From the NCBI RefSeq assembly GCF_900109165.1, contig NZ_FNZF01000001.1:51081-115080 (forward strand): a stretch of DNA of 64,000 bases, given 5' to 3'. Below the pieces are notes generated by a model. It was not told the DNA's origin and made no database searches. It worked only from the letters and a program-made list of their open reading frames with translations. This document shows, in pieces, positions 26,553-34,318 of this stretch. Positions within the stretch are counted from its first letter, which is position 1; each line of letters starts with the position of its first letter. The position numbers and the translations under genes are program-made. The DNA comes from Bhargavaea ginsengi. GTDB lineage: Bacteria > Bacillota > Bacilli > Bacillales_A > Planococcaceae.

Positions 26553-26888
26553 TCATTCCTCCCCGATTTTTGTCCAGCGCCCGCTATCACGGCGGTTGAA
26601 CTTCTCCATGACCCCGGCCAGTGCCTGGTCAAGGTCGATTCCGTTCGCATTCGCAAAACAGACGAGGACGAAGAACAAGTCGCCTGTCTCCTCTTCGAGG
26701 GATTTTTCCGCTTCCCCCGGCTTTTTCTTTTTGGTTCCGTGCACATGCTGCACTTCCCTCGACAGTTCGCCCAGCTCTTCGGTCAGCCTTGCGAGCATCT
26801 CCATTGGCGGGAAATACCCCTCCTTAAACTGGGATATGTAACGATCCACTTCTTGTTGCATGTCCTTCATCGTACGGGATTCATTCAT
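26553..26888 (-). CDS. ypjD: MazG-like nucleotide pyrophosphohydrolase YpjD
   Basis: 111 residues. All-alpha NTP pyrophosphatase with the metal-binding EExxE...ExxD pattern: RLTEELGELSREV near residue 33 and EEETGDLFFVLVCFAN near 66. Probably removes non-canonical dNTPs; exact substrate unknown. First gene of the unit ypjD-dapB-mgsA-bshA-cca-birA, behind a promoter with a consensus -35. As in B. subtilis, next to dapB. Confidence 0.92.
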   Translation of the reverse strand: MNESRTMKDMQQEVDRYISQFKEGYFPPMEMLARLTEELGELSREVQHVHGTKKKKPGEAEKSLEEETGDLFFVLVCFANANGIDLDQALAGVMEKFNRRDSGRWTKIGEE

Positions 26889-26911
26889 TCGTCCATCACT
26901 CCTTCGTCAAT

Positions 26912-26939
26912 CGTATATAATCCCCTGCTCTATTGTCAA
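26912..26939 (-). promoter_or_regulatory. Sigma-A promoter of the ypjD-birA operon
   Basis: Minus strand TTGACA (26939-26934, perfect -35), 16-base spacer, TATACG (26917-26912). The plus-strand TATAAT in the same place may serve the divergent ypjC gene. Confidence 0.65.
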
Positions 26940-26963
26940 AACTAATTGAATAAAGGATACTGG

Positions 26964-27869
26964 ATGTGGGGACAGACTTGTTCCGAAGGGGTGTTGCTTT
27001 TGTTCCGGGGAATCAAATTGAAAAACCTGATCATGATCTTGATCGGCGCGGCCATCTTCAGTTTCGGCCTTGTCCATTTCAATATCCAGCATGAGCTGGC
27101 GGAGGGTGGATTCACAGGCCTGACGCTGATCCTCCTGTTCGTCTTCGACCTGGACCCGGCGATCATGAACCTGGTCCTGAACGTGCCGATGTTCTTTATC
27201 GGCTGGAAACTGCTCGGCCGGAAAACGTTTGTATATACGGTTGTGGGAACAGTTGCGGTGTCGGTCTTCCTCCGCATCTTCACGGTATACCAATACGATA
27301 TCAACATGGAGAATGACCTCCTCCTCGTCTCCCTGTTCGCCGGTGTCTTCATTGGGATCGGGCTCGGGATCATCTTCCGGTTCGGCGGGACGACGGGAGG
27401 CGTGGACATCATCGCCCGATTGGCGAACAAGTACTACGGTTGGAGCATGGGGCGCACGATGTTCATCTTTGATGCAGGTGTCATCCTCCTGTCGTGGGCA
27501 ACCTACCTGACCATGCCGAAGATGATGTATACGCTTGTCGCCGTTTATGTCGGCGCACGGGTCATCGACTTTGTCCAGGAAGGCGCATACTCAGGTCGCG
27601 GGGCCTGGATCATCTCCGAATGGCAGGATGAGATTGCGGACAAGATTACACAGGAGATGGACCGCGGCGTGACCGTGCTGAAAGGACGGGGTCATTATAC
27701 CAAGCAGGAACGTGAAGTCCTGTACTGCGTGGTCGGCAAAAACGAAATTGTCAGGCTGAAGAACATCATCAACAGCGTGGATCCGTCAGCATTCGTTTCG
27801 GTCACCGATGTCCATGACGTCATGGGTGAAGGCTTCACACTGGATGAGGAAAAAAAGCCGCTGGACTGA
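26964..27869 (+). CDS. ypjC: YitT family membrane protein (YpjC)
   Basis: About 301 residues from this start. Five or so membrane segments lie in residues 20-190 (for example LIMILIGAAIFSFGLVHF, VGTVAVSVFLRIF, LFAGVFIGIGLGIIF), and the conserved FGGTTGGVDIIARL loop. The C-terminal DUF2179 domain (residues 215-285, DRGVTVLKGRGHYTKQERE, VSVTDVHDVMGEGF) is cytoplasmic. Transport substrate unknown. ATG at 26964 has AAAGGA six bases before it; a TTG at 27000, after GAAGGGG, would give a protein beginning at the first hydrophobic stretch. Convergent with yugP. Confidence 0.88.
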   Translation: MWGQTCSEGVLLLFRGIKLKNLIMILIGAAIFSFGLVHFNIQHELAEGGFTGLTLILLFVFDLDPAIMNLVLNVPMFFIGWKLLGRKTFVYTVVGTVAVSVFLRIFTVYQYDINMENDLLLVSLFAGVFIGIGLGIIFRFGGTTGGVDIIARLANKYYGWSMGRTMFIFDAGVILLSWATYLTMPKMMYTLVAVYVGARVIDFVQEGAYSGRGAWIISEWQDEIADKITQEMDRGVTVLKGRGHYTKQEREVLYCVVGKNEIVRLKNIINSVDPSAFVSVTDVHDVMGEGFTLDEEKKPLD

Positions 27870-27902
27870 CGCTGACGGCCGACTGCACCAAACTGAAAAC
27901 AT

Positions 27903-27948
27903 ACGAAAGCACCCCGGCATTCCGTGAAGAAATGCCGGGGTGCTTTTC
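27903..27948. terminator. Bidirectional terminator between ypjC and yugP
   Basis: Perfect 16-bp stem AAAGCACCCCGGCATT / AATGCCGGGGTGCTTT (27906-27921 with 27931-27946), T-rich on both outgoing strands. Confidence 0.9.
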
Positions 27949-27955
27949 ATGTCTG

Positions 27956-28624
27956 TTATTCGCGGTTTTGGAAAATCAGAACAAGACGTACAAGTTCGAG
28001 TACAGCGACGGCTGCTGCTGCCACATAGGTAAGAGCGGCTGCATTAAGCACCTTTTTGGCGTGGGGTTCCTCTTCGTTTCGGATAATGCCCAGCTCGACA
28101 ATCGTATTCATCGCCCGGCTGGAAGCGTTGAATTCGACAGGAAGCGTCACAATCTGGAACAGGACGCCGACCGCCATGAGCACGATCCCGATTCCGAGCA
28201 GATTGTTCATGCTGGAGAAGAAAAGACCGGCCATGATGAAAATCCAGGACGCGTTGGACGTGATGTTCGCGACAGGCGCCAGCCGGTGACGGAAGCGCAG
28301 GAACGCATAGTCTTGCGCATCCTGGATGGCGTGGCCGACTTCGTGGGCTGCTACAGCCGTGCCGGCAACGGATGCGTTGTGGTAGTTGTCCGAGGAGAGC
28401 GCGACTGTCTTGGTCATCGGATTATAGTGGTCGGACAGGACGCCCTGGGTTTCAACCACTTTGACGTTTTCGAGACCGTTCCGGTCAAGAATCAGCCGTG
28501 CCACTTCCCTTCCGGTCATGCCGGATGTGGAGCGGACGCGAGCATACTTGTTGTACGTACTTTTGACTTTGAACTGCGAATAGAGGGGCAGTGCAATGAT
28601 GATGATCAGGTAGATCAGGAACAT
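27956..28624 (-). CDS. yugP: YugP family membrane zinc metallopeptidase
   Basis: 222 residues. N-terminal membrane segment (FLIYLIIIIALPLYSQF), then the zinc-binding HEVGH at about residue 94-98 in VAAHEVGHAIQDAQDY, followed by two or three membrane segments (NITSNASWIFIMAGLFF, LLGIGIVLMAVGVLFQI) and a last one at the C-terminus. The family (Zn_peptidase_2) is found widely in Firmicutes; substrate unknown, membrane protein quality control is plausible. In B. subtilis yugP is elsewhere, so this position is a lineage-specific arrangement. GGGAGG precedes the ATG. Confidence 0.9.
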   Translation of the reverse strand: MFLIYLIIIIALPLYSQFKVKSTYNKYARVRSTSGMTGREVARLILDRNGLENVKVVETQGVLSDHYNPMTKTVALSSDNYHNASVAGTAVAAHEVGHAIQDAQDYAFLRFRHRLAPVANITSNASWIFIMAGLFFSSMNNLLGIGIVLMAVGVLFQIVTLPVEFNASSRAMNTIVELGIIRNEEEPHAKKVLNAAALTYVAAAAVAVLELVRLVLIFQNRE

Positions 28625-28651
28625 TCGTCTTCCTCCCTTTTGTCTCTCTCT

Positions 28652-29272
28652 TTATTTTAACGGCTCCTGTGCCCCTGCCGCAACTGAAACGGACCGGCGG
28701 CGCCACCCGTAGACTGCGAGAGCGATGCAGGCGAGCGACAGCCAAAACGTGAAGTAGCCGATGATGCGGATATGTTCCATAATCCGGCCGTAGATCGGCA
28801 TCTGTCCGAACACATAGTCGATCACGTCATTATGCAGCGTCCACACCCCGGCAATGGCGATATGCCAGATGCCGAATGCATACTTCGGCAGATAAAGCAC
28901 CGCCTGGACCGCCATCAGGAAGTGGGAAGCGACGAGCATCCAGCCACTGGGACCGATCGTACCGACTTCTACAAGTGTCCAGATGTTCATGACGACCGCC
29001 CAAAGGCCGTATTTGACAAGTGTGATCAGGGCAAGCGCCTCGATTAGCTTCCAGTGCCTTCCCCAGATCCACGCCCCAACTGCCAGGGTGAAGAACAGGC
29101 TTGCCGTCGGGCTGTCCGGTACGAACAGGAGGAAGATCGGTTCGGTAATCCTGAGCTGGGACTCATACCAGATATAGCCGTATATCGTGCCGCCGAGATT
29201 GATGAAAAACAACAGGATGAGGAAGCGGCGGTCTTCCAGTGCCGCGCGGACGTATGGAATCACGGATTGCAT
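28652..29272 (-). CDS. ypjA: DUF1405 membrane protein YpjA
   Basis: 206 residues with about six membrane segments starting at residue 17 (FLILLFFINLGGTIYGYIWY). Family marks include FLLFVPDSPTASLFFTL, LIEALALITLVKYGLWAVVM and WTLHNDVIDYVFGQMP. Function unknown; always close to the qcr genes in Bacillales, which suggests a link with respiration, but this is context only. GGAGG precedes the ATG. It lies behind the qcrC terminator, so read-through or its own promoter is needed. Confidence 0.88.
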   Translation of the reverse strand: MQSVIPYVRAALEDRRFLILLFFINLGGTIYGYIWYESQLRITEPIFLLFVPDSPTASLFFTLAVGAWIWGRHWKLIEALALITLVKYGLWAVVMNIWTLVEVGTIGPSGWMLVASHFLMAVQAVLYLPKYAFGIWHIAIAGVWTLHNDVIDYVFGQMPIYGRIMEHIRIIGYFTFWLSLACIALAVYGWRRRSVSVAAGAQEPLK

Positions 29273-29289
29273 GGCTTACCTCCGGGTAA

Positions 29290-29318
29290 GAAAAAAGAGC
29301 CAGTTCCCTGGCTCTTTC
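29290..29318 (-). terminator. Intrinsic terminator of qcrABC
   Basis: Perfect 10-bp stem AAAGAGCCAG / CTGGCTCTTT, loop GGAA, then TTTC on the minus strand. Confidence 0.85.
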
Positions 29319-29326
29319 TTTCGGAA

Positions 29327-30109
29327 TTATTGCTGTGTGACAGTCGAGAGGAACTCGGCAAGCTGCTGGAGCTCTTCTTCACTGCCGGAGAATGCGTCAG
29401 CCGGCATGGTCTGCTGGCCGTCCTTGACAACGCCATTCACGGCGATGTCCGCAATCTCTTCAGGTGTATGGCCTGTACCTGTGAGCGGTACTCCTGCAGG
29501 TGTTCCTTCGAAGTTTTCGCCGTGGCAGGTGACACACGATTGGCCCATGTAGATCTCATAGCCCGGATCGGAAGTGTCAAACTCTGCTTCCTCGACGATT
29601 TCACCCTGTGCTTTTGCTGCTTCCCAGTCGTGGTTCGCGACGGATTCCCAAGTCAGGTAAATCATCGCAAACAGTGTGAGGAGCATGAAAGCTGTAGGAA
29701 GCGGGCGCTTGAACGGACGTCGTTCCTTCGATGTATCCATGAACGGTACAAGCAGGAGTGCGCCGATGGCAAGACCCGGCATGATGATGGCACCAACAAT
29801 GTTCCATGGGCCGGATGCAAACTCATATTTCAGAAGTTGGTACATTTGTAGGAAGTACCAGTCAGGCAGCGGGATATAACCCGTGTCTGTAGGATCGGCC
29901 TGCCGCTCGAGTGGCGACGGATGTGCGGCCGTTAGGATCAGGTAGCCAACAAGGAAGACTGCGCCGATGATCCATTCTTTCAGAAGGAAGTTCGGCCAAA
30001 ACGCCTCAGTCTTGCCTGGATACTCTGAATAGTCTTTAGGGATCCGGTTCTTCTCGTAAGAACGGATACGGGAATCCCCGACAAATTTCATCCCTTTACC
30101 GCGATGCAT
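29327..30109 (-). CDS. qcrC: Menaquinol:cytochrome c reductase cytochrome b/c subunit
   Basis: 260 residues. It fuses the C-terminal part of cytochrome b (subunit IV-like) with a cytochrome c domain. Membrane segments lie at about residues 45-65, 105-125 and 140-158. The heme c site is CVTCH near residue 190, in YMGQSCVTCHGENFEG; Met near 237 (QQTMPADAF) is the likely axial ligand. Part of the bc complex that passes electrons from menaquinol to cytochrome c. The start MHRGKGMKFVGDSRI is nearly identical to B. subtilis; GAGGAGGGG lies upstream. Confidence 0.97.
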   Translation of the reverse strand: MHRGKGMKFVGDSRIRSYEKNRIPKDYSEYPGKTEAFWPNFLLKEWIIGAVFLVGYLILTAAHPSPLERQADPTDTGYIPLPDWYFLQMYQLLKYEFASGPWNIVGAIIMPGLAIGALLLVPFMDTSKERRPFKRPLPTAFMLLTLFAMIYLTWESVANHDWEAAKAQGEIVEEAEFDTSDPGYEIYMGQSCVTCHGENFEGTPAGVPLTGTGHTPEEIADIAVNGVVKDGQQTMPADAFSGSEEELQQLAEFLSTVTQQ

Positions 30110-30149
30110 AGTGTCCCCTCCTCTTTAAGGATCGTATTGTCCGCCATTC

Positions 30150-30824
30150 TTACAACGGACCGGAAATACCTTGTCTCCGGATCATGATGAAGTGCGCTGC
30201 GAGCAGTCCGAGCAGAGCGGCCGGCAGGAAGAAGACATGAATCGCGAAGAAGCGTGTCAGTGTCTGTGCACCAAGGATCGTCGAATCCCCTGCAAGGAGG
30301 ATCTTGATCCATTCCCCGATGAACGGTACGGAAGCGGCGATCTCGATGCCGACTTTCGTTGCGAACAGGGCCTTCATGTCCCAAGGGAGCAGGTAGCCCG
30401 TAAAGCCGAGGCCAAGCATAACGACGAAGATCATAACCCCGACCATCCAGTTAAGCTCACGAGGCTTCTTGTAGGAGCCTGTGAAGAATACCCGAAGAGT
30501 GTGGAGGAACATCATGACAATAACGAGAGATGCTCCCCAGTGGTGCATACCGCGCACAATTTCGCCGAATGCTACTTCATTCTGAAGATAGTAAACGGAT
30601 CTCCATGCATTTTCGATGTCCGGCGTGTAGTACATCGTCAGGAACATTCCGGACAGGATCTGGATGACCGTTATGAAGAACGTCAGGCCACCGAAACAAT
30701 AAATGAATGCAGAAAAGTGATGCGCAGGGTTTACGTGCTCAGGTACTTCATGGTCGGCGATATCGCGCCAGATCGGCGTGATGTCCAACCGCTCGTCCAC
30801 CCAATCGTAGATCTTGTTCAGCAC
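30150..30824 (-). CDS. qcrB: Menaquinol:cytochrome c reductase cytochrome b subunit
   Basis: 224 residues, cytochrome b6 type with four membrane segments. Heme b ligands are the paired histidines: H in RGMHHWGASLVI near residue 90-100 and those in FFAIHVFFLPAALLGLLAAHF near residue 190-205. GYLLPWDMKALFATKVG is the quinone-site region. Start codon GTG with GGGGGT upstream. Second gene of qcrA-qcrB-qcrC. Confidence 0.97.
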   Translation of the reverse strand: MLNKIYDWVDERLDITPIWRDIADHEVPEHVNPAHHFSAFIYCFGGLTFFITVIQILSGMFLTMYYTPDIENAWRSVYYLQNEVAFGEIVRGMHHWGASLVIVMMFLHTLRVFFTGSYKKPRELNWMVGVMIFVVMLGLGFTGYLLPWDMKALFATKVGIEIAASVPFIGEWIKILLAGDSTILGAQTLTRFFAIHVFFLPAALLGLLAAHFIMIRRQGISGPL

Positions 30825-30847
30825 GGTTGTCTTACCCCCTAACTAGA

Positions 30848-31351
30848 TTAAATCAACGTATTCGGTTTTGTTGCCCCAAGATAGAGCAGGTCGTCTTCGA
30901 TTTTTACATCGAACTCGTCCAGCGGCCCGATCGGCGGTGTGCCCGGGACGTTCTGGCCGTTCTTCTCATAGCGGCCCGCGTGGCATGGGCAGAAGAATTG
31001 ATTCGGATGGGCTGAATCCCCGCCCCAGTTGACTGTGCATCCGAGGTGCTTACATACAGGTGAAAGCGCGACGACTTTGTCGCCCTCCTTGTAAACCCAT
31101 GCGGTACCGGTCACTTCGGACTCATACCAGCCGTCAACCTGATCGTACGTGAAGTCAACACGTACCGGCTCTTCTGTCAGCTCGCTCACCTTTTGGCTTG
31201 TCGGGATGTAATCTCCCGCAGCGCCGGCTTCGAGGACAGGGTCCACTGCGAAACGGATCATTGGCATGAGCATTCCGGAAGCCATGAATCCGCCGACGCC
31301 CATCAGTGTGTAGTTCAGGAATTGGCGTCGTGAAACTCGAGTATTGCTCAT
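30848..31351 (-). CDS. qcrA: Menaquinol:cytochrome c reductase Rieske iron-sulfur subunit
   Basis: 167 residues. The N-terminus has a twin-arginine-like sequence (SRRQFLNYTLMG) and a membrane anchor at about residues 14-38. The Rieske 2Fe-2S cluster is held by CKHLGC near residue 105 and CPCHAG near 125, a C-x-H ... C-x-x-H pair. It takes the first electron from menaquinol. Two ATGs are adjacent; the second is at better distance from GGGGGG. The anchor is likely Tat-exported after cofactor insertion. Confidence 0.97.
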   Translation of the reverse strand: MSNTRVSRRQFLNYTLMGVGGFMASGMLMPMIRFAVDPVLEAGAAGDYIPTSQKVSELTEEPVRVDFTYDQVDGWYESEVTGTAWVYKEGDKVVALSPVCKHLGCTVNWGGDSAHPNQFFCPCHAGRYEKNGQNVPGTPPIGPLDEFDVKIEDDLLYLGATKPNTLI

Positions 31352-31425
31352 CATGTTCCCCCCTCTTACTAAAGGTTCAGTCCATCGGACAAACTTTTAC
31401 TGAATAGCTTAGCTAGGACATATCT

Positions 31426-31454
31426 ATGATATCCCAATCAAAATCGAAATTCAA
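31426..31454 (-). promoter_or_regulatory. Sigma-A promoter of qcrABC
   Basis: Minus strand TTGAAT, 17-base spacer, TATCAT (31431-31426); leader of about 65 bases. Confidence 0.75.
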
Positions 31455-31501
31455 CAAAGCATTTGGCGGTCCATGTAGATTGTGAACTTTTTTTGTCGGC
31501 T

Positions 31502-31948
31502 TTATTCACTTGCCCACTTCGAGGTCAGAACAGGGATGATCTGGCGGACCTGATCCTCCAGGACAGACTGCTTCAGTTTTTTGTCCATGCTCTCGAGCGG
31601 AATGGACGGAATCCAGATCGCATCTTCAATGATGCCTTCGCGGGACCAGGACGGGTCAGTGGTCAGATAGAAGACATGCCTGAACGGCATGTCCGACACC
31701 GAGGACCCCCATTCAGCCGCAAGCCGCTCCCTGTCATTGCCATCGGTATAGCTAAAGGGCGGGAACAGCACGACACGCCCCTTGAACTGGCGTTCGATGA
31801 AGGCGGACAGGTTCAAGAGGAACTCTGCCGAAGAGGCGCTCTGCTTCATCGCTCCCCCGCCGCCGATATGGACAAGCGGAATCAGTGCGGTGTCGATATA
31901 CTCCTGCTGCTGCATATACAGATCGATGTCGTTAGCGGTCCAGTTCAT
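31502..31948 (-). CDS. ypiF: YpiF family protein (DUF2487)
   Basis: 148 residues, soluble. The N-terminal MNWTANDIDLYMQQQEYIDT and later VVLFPPFSYT and IEDAIWIPSIPLESMD are characteristic of DUF2487. Function unknown; the gene is regularly found next to qcrA in Bacillales. TTAGGAGGAG precedes the ATG. It is separated from qcrA by about 150 bases containing the qcr promoter. Confidence 0.85.
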   Translation of the reverse strand: MNWTANDIDLYMQQQEYIDTALIPLVHIGGGGAMKQSASSAEFLLNLSAFIERQFKGRVVLFPPFSYTDGNDRERLAAEWGSSVSDMPFRHVFYLTTDPSWSREGIIEDAIWIPSIPLESMDKKLKQSVLEDQVRQIIPVLTSKWASE

Positions 31949-32374
31949 TAAATGACTCCTCCTAAAGCTTCCATCAATACATACTTCGCTTCCTCACTTT
32001 ACCACAACAAAAGCGCAGGCGCCCGTTCAGCAACGTACAAACTGAAACCTTTCGAAATGAGATAAAGGAAACACGGCGAGGGACGAGTCGATTTTGACTT
32101 TTCGCAGTGGAGAAGGGGGAAGTCTTCCCTATGGAATCAACTAAAGAAAGCTCCTCATGAAGAAAGGGCGGTTGATTTCCGTTCCGGCGCAGGCTTTCCG
32201 CGGGGAAGGCATCAAGCCCCTTGCAGGGTCTTTCCGCTCTTCCTTTTCCGATGGAGCATTCCTGTGGGAATAGCATGAGCTGAAGCCCCCGAGTGATGCC
32301 GCGCAATGCTTTGCTTTTGCACGCAGATGCCAAATGGAATTATGATTACGAAATTGATCAATTACCAAGCAAAG
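31949..32374. other. Intergenic region without a recognisable gene
   Basis: 426 bases between ypiB and ypiF, both on the minus strand. Short frames here have no ribosome site or family pattern. It contains a -10-like TAAAGT upstream of ypiF near 32000 and the degenerate repeat at 32168-32300. Confidence 0.6.
32168..32300. repeat. Degenerate Bacillaceae-type intergenic repeat
   Basis: Plus-strand GATTTCCGTTCC followed by GCTTTCCGCGGGG and, about 60 bases on, TTCCGCTCTTCC and a GGAGCATTCC-like block. This order resembles the dispersed non-coding repeats of Bacillus halodurans and relatives. The copy is diverged and the assignment is from memory of the motif. Confidence 0.4.
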
Positions 32375-32403
32375 AAAAAGACTTCATCGTGGTCGATGAA
32401 GTC
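32375..32403 (-). terminator. Intrinsic terminator of ypiA-ypiB
   Basis: Perfect 10-bp stem GACTTCATCG / CGATGAAGTC, loop 4, then TTTTTCTTT on the minus strand. The hairpin begins inside the last codons of ypiB. Confidence 0.88.
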
Positions 32404-32956
32404 ATTTGGCGCCGACCTCCTTGATAGACTGCAGAGCCTTGGAGAGGGCGAAGAATTTTTCTTTGTCGTTCTTGTCAAGGGCTTCGTCGATCTGGCGTAG
32501 TAGCTGTTCTTCCCGGAAAGCGAGGACGCTTTCTTCAAGCAGCTGCTCCGCATCCCGGCGGTCCTTGTCGCTGATCCTGATATACTCCGGCACAAACGGA
32601 TTGTCCTCCAGCACTGCCGCATATTCCGGACATGCATGCCGGTTCGGGAAGTTGAGCTGAAGGTACATGTTCTCTTCCGGATGGAGCCGGAGGTCGTGGA
32701 ACGACTTCTCGGCATCCGCCGTCATCAGGTTCCCTTTGTAAAAACGGAACGGGATGCCGTCCGAGTCGGTTGTGGACATGACCATCGCCCTCGGGCAGTA
32801 GTGAGCCTCGTCGACAAAGCGCACATGGTTGAGAAGCTGGTCGTGGCTCAGGAGATAATTCAGGATCCACACGCATTCCCGCCGTTTTAAATGGTAGGTT
32901 TTCAGAAACCACCTGACAAACTCCTTTTTCTCGGCGACCGGGACTGACGCTGTCAC
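32402..32956 (-). CDS. ypiB: YpiB (UPF0302) protein with IDEAL domain
   Basis: 184 residues. The N-terminal UPF0302 domain (EKKEFVRWFLKTYHLKRREC, LNHVRFVDEAHYCPRAMVMS) is followed by a C-terminal IDEAL motif (LLRQIDEALDKNDKEKFFAL, residues 150-170), a short helical module of Firmicutes. Role unknown. Start codon is GTG with GGAGGGG upstream. Downstream of ypiA, as in B. subtilis. Confidence 0.9.
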   Translation of the reverse strand: MTASVPVAEKKEFVRWFLKTYHLKRRECVWILNYLLSHDQLLNHVRFVDEAHYCPRAMVMSTTDSDGIPFRFYKGNLMTADAEKSFHDLRLHPEENMYLQLNFPNRHACPEYAAVLEDNPFVPEYIRISDKDRRDAEQLLEESVLAFREEQLLRQIDEALDKNDKEKFFALSKALQSIKEVGAK

Positions 32957-32975
32957 ACCATCCCCTCCTTTCCCA

Positions 32976-34229
32976 TTACATTTCCATTTCCAGGAATGAA
33001 GACCATCTCGGATCGTCCGGCATTAGGACGGCGAGTTGCTTTATCAATTCGATGGCCTCTTCCCTTTTTCCTTCATCCAGAAGGAAAAGGGCAAATTTCT
33101 CGAGGAAATGCGGGTCCTCCCTGAAATCATTATATGCCAGCCGGTAAAATTCATATGCCTCTTTGTATTGTTCTTCCCGCTCAAACGCGGACGCCGCAAA
33201 CGGATAAAGTGACGGCCAGTCACGGCCTTCTTCCCGCAGCTCACCGATCATCGCGATAATCTCTCCATTGCGTTCCTGGTGATCATACAGCGACATCAGC
33301 GCATGGAGCGCCTCCATATACTCCGGGTCGAGTGCAATCGCCTCTTGGAAATGGGTTTCGGCTTCGTCCTGCCTGCCGGTCTTGAGTGCCAGCTTACCCG
33401 CGGACAAATAAAGCTCCTTGTCATATTTGTCCCGGGACAGACCTTCACGAAGTGTCGTGTAGGCGGCTTCGTCCTCCCCTTCCATGGTCTGCGCCTGTGC
33501 CAGAAGGGCATAAGCGGAAAAGTAGTCAGGGTCCATCGCCTTAAGTTCTTCCAGCGTCCTGATAGCCTCTGCATACTGCTTGCTCTGGTAGGCGGCATAC
33601 GCGTAGCCGAACAGCATATCCGGCGTCCTTGAATCTTCAAGTGATTCCGCATAATACGGCAGTGCTTCTTCATAGGCCGCTCCGGCGGCGTAGGCTTCCG
33701 CTATGCGGTCGGAAAGCCTGATACCTGCCACTTCTCCGGCGGACTGCCGGACCTCCTTGTAGAGCCTTGCAGCCTCCGCATACCGTCCGCCGTCGAGCAG
33801 AAGCTCCGCTTTGGCGAACTTCACCGCGGGCTCATCCGGCAGGATCTCTGAGGCTTCCTCAACTTTTCTGAGTGCTGCTTCCGCCATGCCGGACATCTGG
33901 TAGTAGTCTGCAAGAACGAGAAGTGCCTGCGGGTACTCTTCCTCCCGTGAACCGACCGATGTAAGCAGAAGGAGGGCATCGTCTTCCTCTCCGAGCTCGA
34001 TCAGCACCTGCGCCCGGTCGATTTTCAGCTGCGCCTCGTCAGGCATGAGAGAAATCATGCTTTCATAAAGCGTGTCCGCCTCCTGCAGGAAGCCGTACTC
34101 GGACAGGATTCCCGCTGCCATGTATCGCGTCTCCATATCGGATGAAGCTCCGATCTCAAGGACGAGCGACTCCGCTTTCTTGAAATCACCATCCAGAATA
34201 TATTGTTGAAGCTGTTCAATTGTCTCCAT
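32976..34229 (-). CDS. ypiA: TPR-repeat protein YpiA
   Basis: 417 residues, entirely made of tetratricopeptide-like helical repeats (for example AALRKVEEASEILPDEPAVKF, ADTLYESMISLMPDEAQLKI, AETHFQEAIALDPEYMEAL). No signal peptide or membrane segment, so a cytoplasmic scaffold or adaptor. The specific partner is unknown. Gene order aroA-ypiA-ypiB-ypiF-qcrA matches B. subtilis. GGGGACGGG lies upstream of the ATG. Confidence 0.88.
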   Translation of the reverse strand: METIEQLQQYILDGDFKKAESLVLEIGASSDMETRYMAAGILSEYGFLQEADTLYESMISLMPDEAQLKIDRAQVLIELGEEDDALLLLTSVGSREEEYPQALLVLADYYQMSGMAEAALRKVEEASEILPDEPAVKFAKAELLLDGGRYAEAARLYKEVRQSAGEVAGIRLSDRIAEAYAAGAAYEEALPYYAESLEDSRTPDMLFGYAYAAYQSKQYAEAIRTLEELKAMDPDYFSAYALLAQAQTMEGEDEAAYTTLREGLSRDKYDKELYLSAGKLALKTGRQDEAETHFQEAIALDPEYMEALHALMSLYDHQERNGEIIAMIGELREEGRDWPSLYPFAASAFEREEQYKEAYEFYRLAYNDFREDPHFLEKFALFLLDEGKREEAIELIKQLAVLMPDDPRWSSFLEMEM

Positions 34230-34293
34230 CAGTATTCACCCGTCCCCGCGTTTTTCATACTTCAATGCTACTGGATGCAGGGCTTCCTTCACA

Positions 34294-34318
34294 AGAAAAA
34301 AGCCCCTCCGGGGAGCTT
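34294..34318 (-). terminator. Intrinsic terminator of the aro operon
   Basis: Minus strand AGCTCC / GGGGCT stem (one G-U pair), followed by TTTTTTC. It overlaps the aroA stop. Confidence 0.75.
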
